A stretch of DNA of 7,323 bases from SSS58A sp041648155. Lineage in GTDB: Bacteria; Krumholzibacteriota; Krumholzibacteriia; Krumholzibacteriales; Krumholzibacteriaceae. The stretch lies in the NCBI GenBank assembly GCA_041648155.1, contig JBAZPL010000131.1, positions 1 through 7,323 on the forward strand, read 5' to 3'. Below the pieces are notes generated by a model that was not told the origin of the DNA, made no database searches, and saw only the letters and a program-made list of their open reading frames with translations. The position numbers and the translations under genes were made by a program. Shown here in pieces: positions 1-7,323 of the stretch. Every line of letters starts with the position of its first letter. Position 1 is the stretch's first letter.

Positions 1-30
1 TGTCTTCGCCGGCTTCTTCTTACCCGCCAT
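1..30 (-). CDS. Start of a gene running off the left edge (next gene of the RM operon)
   Basis: Only ten codons are visible, reading M-A-G-K-K-K-P-A-K-T, a basic start. The ATG at 30-28 has AAGGAG at 43-38 with a 7-nt spacer, and it overlaps the end of the hsdM-like reading frame that stops at 22-20. The arrangement is the same as at the hsdM/DUF1016 junction near 1319, down to the first three codons (M-A-G). By position it could be hsdS, another accessory gene or hsdR, but ten residues cannot decide. The start is well supported; the function is not. Confidence 0.55.
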   Translation of the reverse strand, partial: MAGKKKPAKT

Positions 31-79
31 ACCCAATCTCCTTCAGGTTGGCGGCGATGGCTGCATCCAGCTTCGCGGC
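22..79 (-). repeat. Direct repeat, distal copy of hsdM tail plus start junction
   Basis: This 58-bp segment matches 1311-1368 at 54 of 58 positions, in the same orientation (differences at 37, 62, 65 and 68). It contains the HsdM C-terminal codons, the AAGGAG Shine-Dalgarno and the ATG of the following gene. With its partner it brackets the DUF1016 gene. Confidence 0.9.
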
Positions 80-120
80 ACCCATGGTCTGATCCTGCAC
101 TCTCTGGGCCAAACATAATT

Positions 121-139
121 GTGCAAGCGATCCTTGCAC
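121..139. other. Perfect 7-bp hairpin after the DUF1016 stop
   Basis: GTGCAAG at 121-127 and CTTGCAC at 133-139 form a perfect inverted repeat around a 5-nt loop. It lies about 30 nt beyond the DUF1016 stop in the direction of transcription. No clear T-run follows, so a classical intrinsic terminator is not supported; an attenuator or mRNA-stability hairpin is possible. Confidence 0.35.
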
Positions 140-167
140 TATTGCCGAGTCCGAATATCGAACCGCC

Positions 168-2631
<2,464 letters not shown>

Positions 2632-2688
2632 CCAGAAGACAGGATGCGGGGCGCCGCGGTACTCGTCCGGGTCCTCGGGGTCGGCACC

Positions 2689-2892
2689 TTACGCCTGCTC
2701 AGCGATGAGCTTTGCGTGCAGTTCCTCGAAGGCGTCAGAGATGTACTTGAGAAAGATCAGGCCGAGGACGACATGTTTGTATTCGCCCGCGTCCATGCTC
2801 CCGCGCAGGGCGTCGGCGGCCTGCCAGAGCTGGGCTTCGAAGCCGAGGTTGGCGGCGGTGCTAGTTTTCTTTCTTGTTCGAGGTGTCGGCAT
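2689..2892 (-). CDS. hsdM: HsdM N-terminal piece (HsdM_N helical domain), cut by TAA
   Basis: The 67-residue product begins M-P-T-P-R-T-R-K-K and contains the typical HsdM N-terminal segments L-W-Q-A-A-D-A-L-R-G and V-V-L-G-L-I-F-L-K-Y-I-S-D-A-F. The latter helps form the helical domain that packs against HsdS. The true hsdM start is ATG 2892-2890, with a G-rich Shine-Dalgarno-like AGGGGG about 8 nt upstream. The TAA at 2691-2689 falls between E-Q-A and G-A-D-P-E-D-P-D-E-Y, which continues in the same frame as ordinary HsdM sequence. A CAA-to-TAA change is the simplest origin, since glutamine fits this position. On its own the piece has no catalytic motif. Confidence 0.8.
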   Translation of the reverse strand: MPTPRTRKKTSTAANLGFEAQLWQAADALRGSMDAGEYKHVVLGLIFLKYISDAFEELHAKLIAEQA

Positions 2893-2966
2893 AAACGAGC
2901 CCCCCTGCTCGCCGCGACGCTTTGATATTCGCTTCCAGAAGAACGCCTGACTGAATGAATGGGACG

Positions 2967-2995
2967 ATTATAGACTAGAAATGGATGGCAGGAAA
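2967..2995 (-). promoter_or_regulatory. Putative hsdM promoter
   Basis: On the minus strand a consensus TATAAT lies at 2972-2967. The -35 at 17-bp spacing (TTTCCT, 2995-2990) is poor. Transcription would begin about 70 nt before the hsdM ATG. The -10 is good and the -35 weak, so this is tentative. Confidence 0.4.
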
Positions 2996-3068
2996 GCTCT
3001 AATGTGAGGCTCCTGCGTTCAGGGCACGGCAAGAGGACGCTTCGCGCCGGACGATCAGTACTGCATAC

Positions 3069-3098
3069 TTGAACCATAGCAGTTATCTATGCTATAAT
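3069..3098 (+). promoter_or_regulatory. Putative extended -10 promoter for the 3189 gene
   Basis: TTGAAC (3069-3074), an 18-bp spacer and TATAAT (3093-3098) lie upstream of the 3189 gene. TG one base before the -10 makes it an extended -10 element. A 6-bp inverted repeat (ATAGCA 3076-3081, TGCTAT 3090-3095) overlaps the spacer and -10 and could bind a regulator. The predicted leader is about 85 nt. With the hsdM promoter it forms a divergent control region in the 296-bp gap 2893-3188, where I see nothing else. Confidence 0.55.
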
Positions 3099-3177
3099 CA
3101 CAAATCATCTCATCTGAAGCGGCTCTGAGATACTCCTGGCTCGGAAGTTGATCGTTCTACGCTAGAGTAAAGAGGAA

Positions 3178-3192
3178 ATGAGCAACAAATGA
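3178..3192 (+). CDS. Possible four-codon leader ORF overlapping the next start
   Basis: ATG-AGC-AAC-AAA-TGA sits just after AGAGG (3171-3175), and its stop overlaps the ATG at 3189 in an ATGA arrangement. The purine-rich site is very close to the first ATG and rather far (13 nt) from the second, so initiation at 3178 with reinitiation at 3189 is conceivable. It could equally be chance. Confidence 0.2.
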   Translation: MSNK

Positions 3193-4025
3193 CTACCAAT
3201 GAGAAACAGGGTAAAAGACATGATGTCCCGGGCCCAAAGAAACAGCACCTGCCCCAGCGCGCGGCGCGACAATCGAATTCCAGGATCGCATTGATGCGCT
3301 GCCTCGCAGTATTCGCGGTTCCGCTGTTGATAATCGTTGTTCCTCGCTTATCTAGGTCAGATGATGCTGGGCCAGCAACCTATGTTGAAGCTGCTTCAAA
3401 GCCAGCGGCTTCCAATGATGAATTTGTCGATTTGCCCGAGTACAGGATCATAAGGGATGAACTATATGAAATACCCCTGAAAACTCAGGTTGAGATGGAT
3501 GTTATAGTATCAAAGAATATTACTCGCGGCAGCCTGGAGAACGTGTTGAATTCGCTCCATGCATCGATAAGAGCGCGAACGGGATTCAAGTATCATCCGA
3601 TGCCAACAAATGTCTATATCAGAATCTTCACGTCTTACGAAAAAGCAACAGCCGACATTAAGCAACCAATTGCCATGATGAGTTCGGTTGATGGCGAGGG
3701 AGGCATTTCAATTAACGAAATTCTTCTTTCGCAAGTAGGCGTGCCATCAAAAGAGAAATATGGTTTATCACAGACGACGCGAATGAGAATATATAAGGAG
3801 TATTGTTCTAGTCTTGATAGGGTTCCTGAAGAGGTATACAAGAGACTTGGAATTGATCCAATGCAATCACCCAGTTACTATGAAGATCGGGCATCAGAAA
3901 TGGCTGAACTCGAAGACAAATTGAATGAAGAGCACAGGGGGCGAATAGCCAAGAAATATGGTATTTCCCCCGAGAAGTTGGATGAAATCTATGAAGAAGG
4001 AATAGCAAAAGCTTGGCCACTGTAA
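3189..4025 (+). CDS. Membrane-anchored protein of unknown function (AT-rich orphan)
   Basis: The product has 278 residues. A basic, hydrophilic N-terminus (1-32) precedes one hydrophobic helix at about 33-54 (I-A-L-M-R-C-L-A-V-F-A-V-P), so it is probably anchored in the inner membrane with the rest outside; a long signal peptide is the alternative. The body (about 84-165: Y-R-I-I-R-D-E near 85-91, T-G-F-K-Y-H-P-M-P-T near 131-140) has the look of a small alpha/beta domain, possibly of the DUF4875 type, but that is from memory and weak. The charged, probably helical C-terminus (225-278) ends K-K-Y-G-I-S-P-E-K-L then A-W-P-L, a tail I associate with other hypothetical proteins. Codons are AT-rich (ATA, AGA, AAT are common), unlike the neighbours, which suggests transfer. 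It stands alone with its own promoter. Confidence 0.75.
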   Translation: MTTNEKQGKRHDVPGPKKQHLPQRAARQSNSRIALMRCLAVFAVPLLIIVVPRLSRSDDAGPATYVEAASKPAASNDEFVDLPEYRIIRDELYEIPLKTQVEMDVIVSKNITRGSLENVLNSLHASIRARTGFKYHPMPTNVYIRIFTSYEKATADIKQPIAMMSSVDGEGGISINEILLSQVGVPSKEKYGLSQTTRMRIYKEYCSSLDRVPEEVYKRLGIDPMQSPSYYEDRASEMAELEDKLNEEHRGRIAKKYGISPEKLDEIYEEGIAKAWPL

Positions 4026-4060
4026 AGTAACGATATCAGCCCCAACATTCAGGATCTGCA

Positions 4061-4255
4061 TTAAGCCGTTTTGGGCATTATTGTATTCCATTTCTCTCTC
4101 CCTACGAGATTCTGAATCTTCTGGCTCACTGGCGCGGCCCCGAAGTTCGACAGCACGGCCACCATGTAGCCCGCGTCGAGGCACATCCGGAAGTCGGCGC
4201 TGATGCCGGCGAAGCCGCCGCTGTAGCCGACGGCGAGGTTCGGATTATGTCCTGC
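4061..4255 (-). pseudogene. C-terminal fragment of a beta-lactamase-family serine hydrolase
   Basis: The 64 codons before the TAA at 4063-4061 read through G-Y-S-G-G-F-A-G-I-S-A-D-F-R-M, then L-D-A-G-Y-M-V-A-V-L-S-N. This is the typical C-terminal end of class C beta-lactamase/serine hydrolase (PF00144) proteins, where (H/Y)-S-G-G-x-x-G provides the third active-site motif. The catalytic S-x-x-K and Y-x-N parts are absent. Upstream of about 4255 the frame passes into sequence antisense to the exported-protein gene, with no hydrolase similarity that I can see. It is a leftover of a deleted gene and fills most of the 4026-4360 gap. Confidence 0.65.
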
Positions 4256-4360
4256 GGCAGAAACGGAATTGATGGAAACGGCTGGACCGGTTTTTGCAAA
4301 CATATCACGCTCGATCGCGAGCAATACACTTGGATACAACCACAAACCCACGGGGGAACC

Positions 4361-5068
4361 ATGAGGAAGAATTGGGCGTCGGGAACATTCGCAATTGTCA
4401 CGATCGCGTTGCTTCTTCAGGCCGGCGGCGTCGTGGCCGCGGACACGTCGTGCAGCGCGAGCGAATATGAATTGATGTCGCTTCTCATCCGGGAGCACTA
4501 CGGCTCGGATTTCACCCTGATACTGATCGACCGCGACGCCGAATCGCGGTGCATGTTCGAGCCTCTGGGTTTCCTCATGAAGCAGTGGCCGGATCTCAAG
4601 GGCGAGACGATCGATTCCCTCATAGCCAATAACAGCGGAGCGCCGCACCGGTTCGCGGAGCGTTTCAGCCTCCCCGTCAAATACCGGCTCATGTCCGACG
4701 ACGAATACTTCAAGGTGCTGCGCTGCGACGCGAAATCCTCCGGAGCCGGGACGCTCGAAGCGGGCGCCGATGTCGGCGCGGCCGGGATGGAAGCGAACGC
4801 CGCGGAGCGCGGCGCCGCGATACACGCCGCCATCGAGCCGGACTGGGACAACTTCGACAAGGTCTTCCCGGACGCCCTGGGGTACCTGACATTCTCCAGG
4901 ATCGCCTTCGACGCCGGGTGCACCCAGGCGCTCGTGATATTCTCCAACGCCTACCGGTGCAGCGGAGTCCGCACCAGGCCGCAGACGCGCGAGATAGGCT
5001 TCTTCAGCAAGACAGACGGAGCCTGGAAGCTCGTCGGCGTATCGCGACCGATACGGCCGATGGAATGA
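4361..5068 (+). CDS. Exported cysteine-containing protein of unknown function
   Basis: The product has 235 residues, starting at ATG 4361 behind a GGGGGA ribosome-binding site; an in-frame start at 4247 would only add residues before the signal peptide. Residues 1-27 form a Sec signal peptide: basic M-R-K, a hydrophobic core A-I-V-T-I-A-L-L-L, and a likely cut after V-V-A-A. The mature part has five cysteines (31, 64, 122, 187, 200), so disulfides are possible in an oxidising compartment. A Gly/Ala-rich stretch (123-160) links an N-terminal part (Y-G-S-D-F-T-L-I-L-I-D-R-D at 47-59) to a C-terminal part (G-Y-L-T-F-S-R, then A-L-V-I-F-S-N-A-Y-R-C at 190-200, and W-K-L-V-G-V). The pattern looks like a conserved secreted family, but I cannot name a function. 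It has no obvious link with its neighbours. Confidence 0.8.
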   Translation: MRKNWASGTFAIVTIALLLQAGGVVAADTSCSASEYELMSLLIREHYGSDFTLILIDRDAESRCMFEPLGFLMKQWPDLKGETIDSLIANNSGAPHRFAERFSLPVKYRLMSDDEYFKVLRCDAKSSGAGTLEAGADVGAAGMEANAAERGAAIHAAIEPDWDNFDKVFPDALGYLTFSRIAFDAGCTQALVIFSNAYRCSGVRTRPQTREIGFFSKTDGAWKLVGVSRPIRPME

Positions 5069-5074
5069 TGTCCG

Positions 5075-5092
5075 GCTCCGGCCGGGCGGAGC
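5075..5092. terminator. Possible hairpin after the exported-protein gene
   Basis: GCTCCG (5075-5080) and CGGAGC (5087-5092) form a GC-rich 6-bp stem just after the stop at 5068. No T-run follows, so intrinsic termination is uncertain. It lies between convergent genes, where a terminator would be expected. Confidence 0.25.
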
Positions 5093-5188
5093 GACGCCGA
5101 CCGCCCATTCTATTCGCACAAGATCTTTGACGCCGGGGAAGGAGCGTGGTTAGGCGGTGCCGAAGAGCTGATCCATGTGGGGAGCCGG

Positions 5189-6088
5189 TTATGGTTTCTT
5201 TTTCGCAGGCGGACCCGGCCTCTTTTCTCCTCCGCCAGATTCCAGCATCTTCCGCGTCTTCGCGATCTCTGCTGCGATGAGCTTCTCTTTGGGAAGCGCC
5301 ATCATGTACTCGCGCACAAGCACTTTGTTCGGCAGCCTTTCGGTCGCGTAGCGCACGAGCGACTCGCCCTTCGCGGCGCAGAGGATGATACCGACCGGCG
5401 GGTTTTCGCCCTCGTTGACCCAGTGCTCGCCGGCGTAGTTGAGATAGAGGTGCATCTGGCCGGCGTCGGCGTGCGTGAACATGCCGAGCTTGAGGTCTAT
5501 GATAACCAAGCAGCGCAAGCGCCGATGGAAGAACATGAGATCCACGCGGTACCACTCGTCATCGATGCGCAAGCGCCGTTGTCGCCCGATGAACGCGAAA
5601 TCATTGCCCAATTCCAGGAGAAAACGCTCGAGGTGGCGGATGAGCGCCTCCTCGAGGTCGTTCTCGGAATATTCATCCTTGAGGCCGAGAAACTCGAGTA
5701 CCAGCGGATCCTTGACCTCCTCGTCGGCCCCAACGGAGTCCTCCGGTCGCGCAACCTGCCCCTTCCTCAGCATGGAGGCCTTATTTCGCGAAAGAGCCGT
5801 TCGCTCGTAAAACCGGCTCTCGATCTGTCGCGAAAGCTGACGAACGGTCCAGCCGCCGCGCAGCGCCTCTTCTTCGTAGAACCTGCGGGCCTCGTGATTC
5901 TGGACGCTGAGAAGCCTCACGTAATGCGACCAAGGCAGGTTCAAGGCGGTCGCGATGTCCCTCAGGTCCAATAGGGGTGTTCGAGTGGGAGATTCTTCAG
6001 ACGATGTCTGCAAAATCGCCCCCGAAGATTTTTCAGACAGCGTCTGAAAAATTCGATCCTGAGGCCAAAGAAGGTAGAAGCGCCTCAT
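5189..6088 (-). CDS. Second DUF1016 family PDDEXK nuclease, 5'-truncated
   Basis: The frame gives 299 residues from ATG 6088. A repeat linker covers 13-32. The conserved L-P-W-S-H-Y-V-R-L-L-S-V (51-62) and W-T-V-R-Q-L-S-R-Q-I (80-89) lead into the C-terminal PDDEXK nuclease (about 128-275), with Asp183 in V-D-L-M-F-F-H-R and Asp198/Lys200 in I-D-L-K, then P-P-V-G-I-I-L-C. The tail ends in lysines. About 90 N-terminal residues usual for DUF1016_N are missing. ATG 6088 has no good Shine-Dalgarno, and the homologous frame continues upstream without a start, so this ATG is probably not native. The nuclease domain looks intact; the gene is probably damaged. It differs greatly from the DUF1016 gene at 168-1319 and is not a recent duplicate of it. 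Confidence 0.8.
   Translation of the reverse strand: MRRFYLLWPQDRIFQTLSEKSSGAILQTSSEESPTRTPLLDLRDIATALNLPWSHYVRLLSVQNHEARRFYEEEALRGGWTVRQLSRQIESRFYERTALSRNKASMLRKGQVARPEDSVGADEEVKDPLVLEFLGLKDEYSENDLEEALIRHLERFLLELGNDFAFIGRQRRLRIDDEWYRVDLMFFHRRLRCLVIIDLKLGMFTHADAGQMHLYLNYAGEHWVNEGENPPVGIILCAAKGESLVRYATERLPNKVLVREYMMALPKEKLIAAEIAKTRKMLESGGGEKRPGPPAKKKP
5991..6017. repeat. Imperfect 12-bp palindrome, unit 2 of the second DUF1016 linker
   Basis: The arms GATTCTTCAGAC (5991-6002) and GTCTGCAAAATC (6006-6017), around GAT, pair with two mismatches. The centre at 6004 is exactly 36 bp (12 codons) from the neighbouring palindrome centre at 6040. It encodes I-L-Q-T-S-S-E-E. Confidence 0.8.
6028..6052. 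repeat. Perfect 11-bp palindrome, unit 1 of the second DUF1016 linker
   Basis: The arms are ATTTTTCAGAC (6028-6038) and GTCTGAAAAAT (6042-6052), around AGC. It encodes I-F-Q-T-L-S-E-K on the minus strand. Core and codon phase equal those in the first DUF1016 gene, although the arms are AT-rich instead of G-rich. Confidence 0.9.
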
Positions 6089-6262
6089 CTGGCTCAGATT
6101 TACCGCCCCAAAACCTCTGCCGAAGCGGGTGGTAAGATCATGAGACAGCTTCGCGATGAGCTCTTTGCCGTATCCGGCTCTCGCGCGGCCTCGTTGCTCC
6201 TTCCTCGGATGCGGGCGGTGCCTCGCAGGAGATAGGACGTTTCCGCTGACTGATAGAATTCA
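6089..6262 (-). pseudogene. Decayed 5' part of the second DUF1016 gene
   Basis: The frame of the downstream gene stays open from 6088 up to a TGA at 6262-6260. Between about 6199 and 6089 it reads E-Q-R-G-R-A-R-A-G-Y-G-K-E-L-I, then L-T-T-R-F-G-R-G-F-G, then N-L-S-Q-M-R-R-F-Y-L, which is good DUF1016_N sequence. Upstream of about 6200 the similarity stops in this frame. Another frame offers a weak match (E-T-S-Y-L-L-R-G-T-A-R-I), as if one or more indels near 6205 broke the gene. No start codon lies in the good part. Confidence 0.65.
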
Positions 6263-6329
6263 GGCGGTGGCGTTTTCGCGTATGTTCGAAGATATCCGGC
6301 GGCTTTAGATCCCCTCGCAAAGTCCTTAA

Positions 6330-6602
6330 AATTGCCAAGGACCTGACAGAACTTCATGGGCGCGGGTTTTCGAAGCAAGGACTCTAAGAGATGCGCGGGT
6401 TCTACTGGGGCTGGCGAATTCTCCCGACGCCGTCGGGAAGATTGATCTCATTGGGATCGGCGACTCGTGGTATCGGATCGATTTGCTGCCGATCTACTCC
6501 TTCCTCTTCGATCCCGGGGCGGACCCGCCGCTTGCGGCCAAGTCAAGTACGGCCGGATTAATTGCAGAAATGTCAGAAACTTGTCATATAATATGCAGTT
6601 GA
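6330..6602 (+). pseudogene. Startless open frame, possible DUF1016 nuclease remnant
   Basis: This frame is open for 90 codons with no ATG, GTG or TTG near its beginning. It contains I-G-D-S-W-Y-R-I-D-L-L (6456-6488), which resembles the G-D-x-W-Y-R-x-D-L segment around the catalytic Asp of DUF1016 nucleases (compare D-D-E-W-Y-R-V-D-L in the gene at 5189-6088). The expected F-F-H-R does not follow. The TGA stop overlaps the -35 of the next gene. It may be gene debris or coincidence. Confidence 0.25.
6422..6438. repeat. Isolated 7-bp palindrome with the DUF1016-linker core
   Basis: TCCCGAC (6422-6428) and GTCGGGA (6432-6438) flank GCC. On the minus strand the in-phase peptide is I-F-P-T-A-S-G-E-F, close to the I-F-Q-T-L-S-E-K unit of the second DUF1016 gene. 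It lies outside any intact gene, in the 6089-6658 stretch. Confidence 0.6.
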
Positions 6603-6616
6603 CAAATATGACAAGT
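6579..6616. promoter_or_regulatory. Operator-like inverted repeat over the XRE/ImmA promoter
   Basis: ACTTGTCATAT (6579-6589) and ATATGACAAGT (6606-6616) are perfect 11-bp arms around 16 nt. The right arm lies in the promoter spacer, and the -35 lies between the arms. Further TGTCA/TGACA half-sites occur at 6571-6575 and 6600-6604. This placement fits repression, plausibly by the HTH protein encoded just downstream. Confidence 0.6.
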
Positions 6617-6627
6617 ATGCGTATAAT
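6599..6627 (+). promoter_or_regulatory. Consensus sigma-70-type promoter
   Basis: TTGACA (6599-6604), a 17-bp spacer and TATAAT (6622-6627) match the consensus fully. Transcription should start near 6634, giving a leader of about 25 nt before the ATG at 6659. Confidence 0.85.
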
Positions 6628-6658
6628 ATATTCACACATTGAAAAAAGGGAGGAAGAC

Positions 6659-7323
6659 ATGAACACCGCCATCTCCATTAATTTGAGAAGGATACGCAAG
6701 ATGAAGAAGCTCAGCCAGCAGGAGCTTGCTGCCATGGCCAATATAAGCCGCAATGCATATCGAAGCATCGAGGCCGGGGATTCGCTGCCCCGGGGGAGCA
6801 ATCTGAGCGCCATCGCGCGCGCGCTGGGGGTATCCGTCTTCATGCTGACCGAGGAAATCCCGCGCTTGCAGAGTCTCAGATTCAGGACTCTTCATGCCCT
6901 GTCGAGCCGGCAGAGAGCCGAGAAAGAGCAGGTCGTCTCCGATGTCGCCATATGGCTTCGGAATTTCAACGAGCTCGAAGAGATGCTGAATGAACGGAGG
7001 CCATACGCCTTCGGGGAAGGAACCTTCGTCGGAACCGAGCCGAAGCTTGCAGCCTCTGAAGCGAGAAGAATGCTTGGGCGTGTGAACGAGGAATGCATAG
7101 CCGATATCTGCGAATTGCTCGATGGCGCGGGGATAAAACTATTATTGATGCATTCGACCTTGGATAAATTTTTTGGATTATCTGTCGGTCCGGCCGATGG
7201 CGGACCTGCGATCGCCGTGAATACCGAGGAATCCATCCCGATCGAGCGCCAGATCTTCACTGCGGCTCACGAGCTCGGCCACCTGCTCCTGCATTCGGCG
7301 TCCTATGATGTGGACCAGGCCGA
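6659..7323 (+). CDS. XRE-HTH / ImmA-IrrE regulator-protease, partial at the right edge
   Basis: 221 codons are visible and the frame is still open at the edge. ATG 6659 has GGAGG at 6649-6653 with a 5-nt spacer. Residues 7-62 form an XRE-type helix-turn-helix (L-S-Q-Q-E-L-A-A-M-A-N-I-S-R at 18-31, then R-S-I-E-A-G). A connecting region has L-R-F-R-T (73-77). The ImmA/IrrE domain reaches its zinc-binding H-E-L-G-H at 204-208, followed by L-L-L-H. Proteins of this fused type bind DNA through the HTH and carry a metalloprotease-like domain that, in studied relatives, responds to stress or cleaves a partner repressor. They are common regulators in mobile elements, toxin-antitoxin modules and defence islands. 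Autoregulation is likely from the operator-like repeat at its promoter. The target is unknown; a partner gene may lie beyond 7323. Confidence 0.92.
   Translation, partial: MNTAISINLRRIRKMKKLSQQELAAMANISRNAYRSIEAGDSLPRGSNLSAIARALGVSVFMLTEEIPRLQSLRFRTLHALSSRQRAEKEQVVSDVAIWLRNFNELEEMLNERRPYAFGEGTFVGTEPKLAASEARRMLGRVNEECIADICELLDGAGIKLLLMHSTLDKFFGLSVGPADGGPAIAVNTEESIPIERQIFTAAHELGHLLLHSASYDVDQA

Noticed and set aside
2689..2691. Recoding of UAA as an amino acid
   Set aside because: TAA ends other genes here (4023-4025, 5189-5191), and no recoding signal is visible. A nonsense change or sequencing error is simpler.
4307..4325. Short palindrome GCTCG-ATCG-CGAGC near the 4361 gene as an operator
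   Set aside because: Five-bp arms are expected by chance, and no clear promoter elements accompany it.
4061..5119. 352-codon minus-strand frame taken as one gene
   Set aside because: Only its last 64 codons resemble a protein family. The rest is antisense to the signal-peptide-bearing gene at 4361-5068.

Overview
The window looks like an accessory, defence-type region of a bacterial chromosome or large plasmid. Most genes are GC-rich, with G/C-ending codons and Shine-Dalgarno starts. One gene (3189-4025) is clearly AT-richer than the rest. A Sec-type signal peptide and a type I restriction-modification (RM) gene fit a Gram-negative-like bacterium, but nothing here fixes the taxon.

Left block (1-2892, all minus strand): the M subunit of a type I RM system (hsdM) is split by one in-frame TAA at 2689-2691 into a 67-codon N-terminal piece and a large piece with all visible methyltransferase motifs. 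A DUF1016/YhcG-type PDDEXK nuclease gene (168-1319) follows, overlapping the hsdM end by 11 nt behind a well-placed Shine-Dalgarno. Downstream of it, the last 58 bp of hsdM, including the Shine-Dalgarno and the next gene's start, occur a second time (22-79). They lead into another gene that runs off the left edge. The DUF1016 gene is therefore flanked by direct repeats of an hsdM-tail/next-gene junction.

Middle block (2893-5068): a divergent promoter region separates hsdM from an AT-rich orphan gene for a membrane-anchored protein (3189-4025). Next come a decayed C-terminal fragment of a beta-lactamase-family serine hydrolase on the minus strand (4061-4255) and a gene for an exported, cysteine-containing protein of unknown function (4361-5068).

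Right block (5189-7323): a second DUF1016 nuclease gene on the minus strand (5189-6088) has lost its proper 5' end; recognisable coding sequence continues upstream to about 6199 without a start. A gene-poor stretch (6089-6658) holds debris that may also be DUF1016-derived. A near-ideal promoter with an operator-like inverted repeat then drives an XRE-HTH/ImmA-IrrE regulator-protease gene that runs off the right edge.

The most unusual feature is shared by both DUF1016 genes. The linker between N-terminal and nuclease domains is built of short in-frame tandem repeats (16-residue period in one, 12 in the other), each centred on a DNA palindrome. Arm sequences differ, but the core (GAC, three bases, GTC) and the codon phase are the same, so each unit encodes I-x-x-T-x-S. 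A fifth palindrome with the same core and phase lies alone at 6422-6438.
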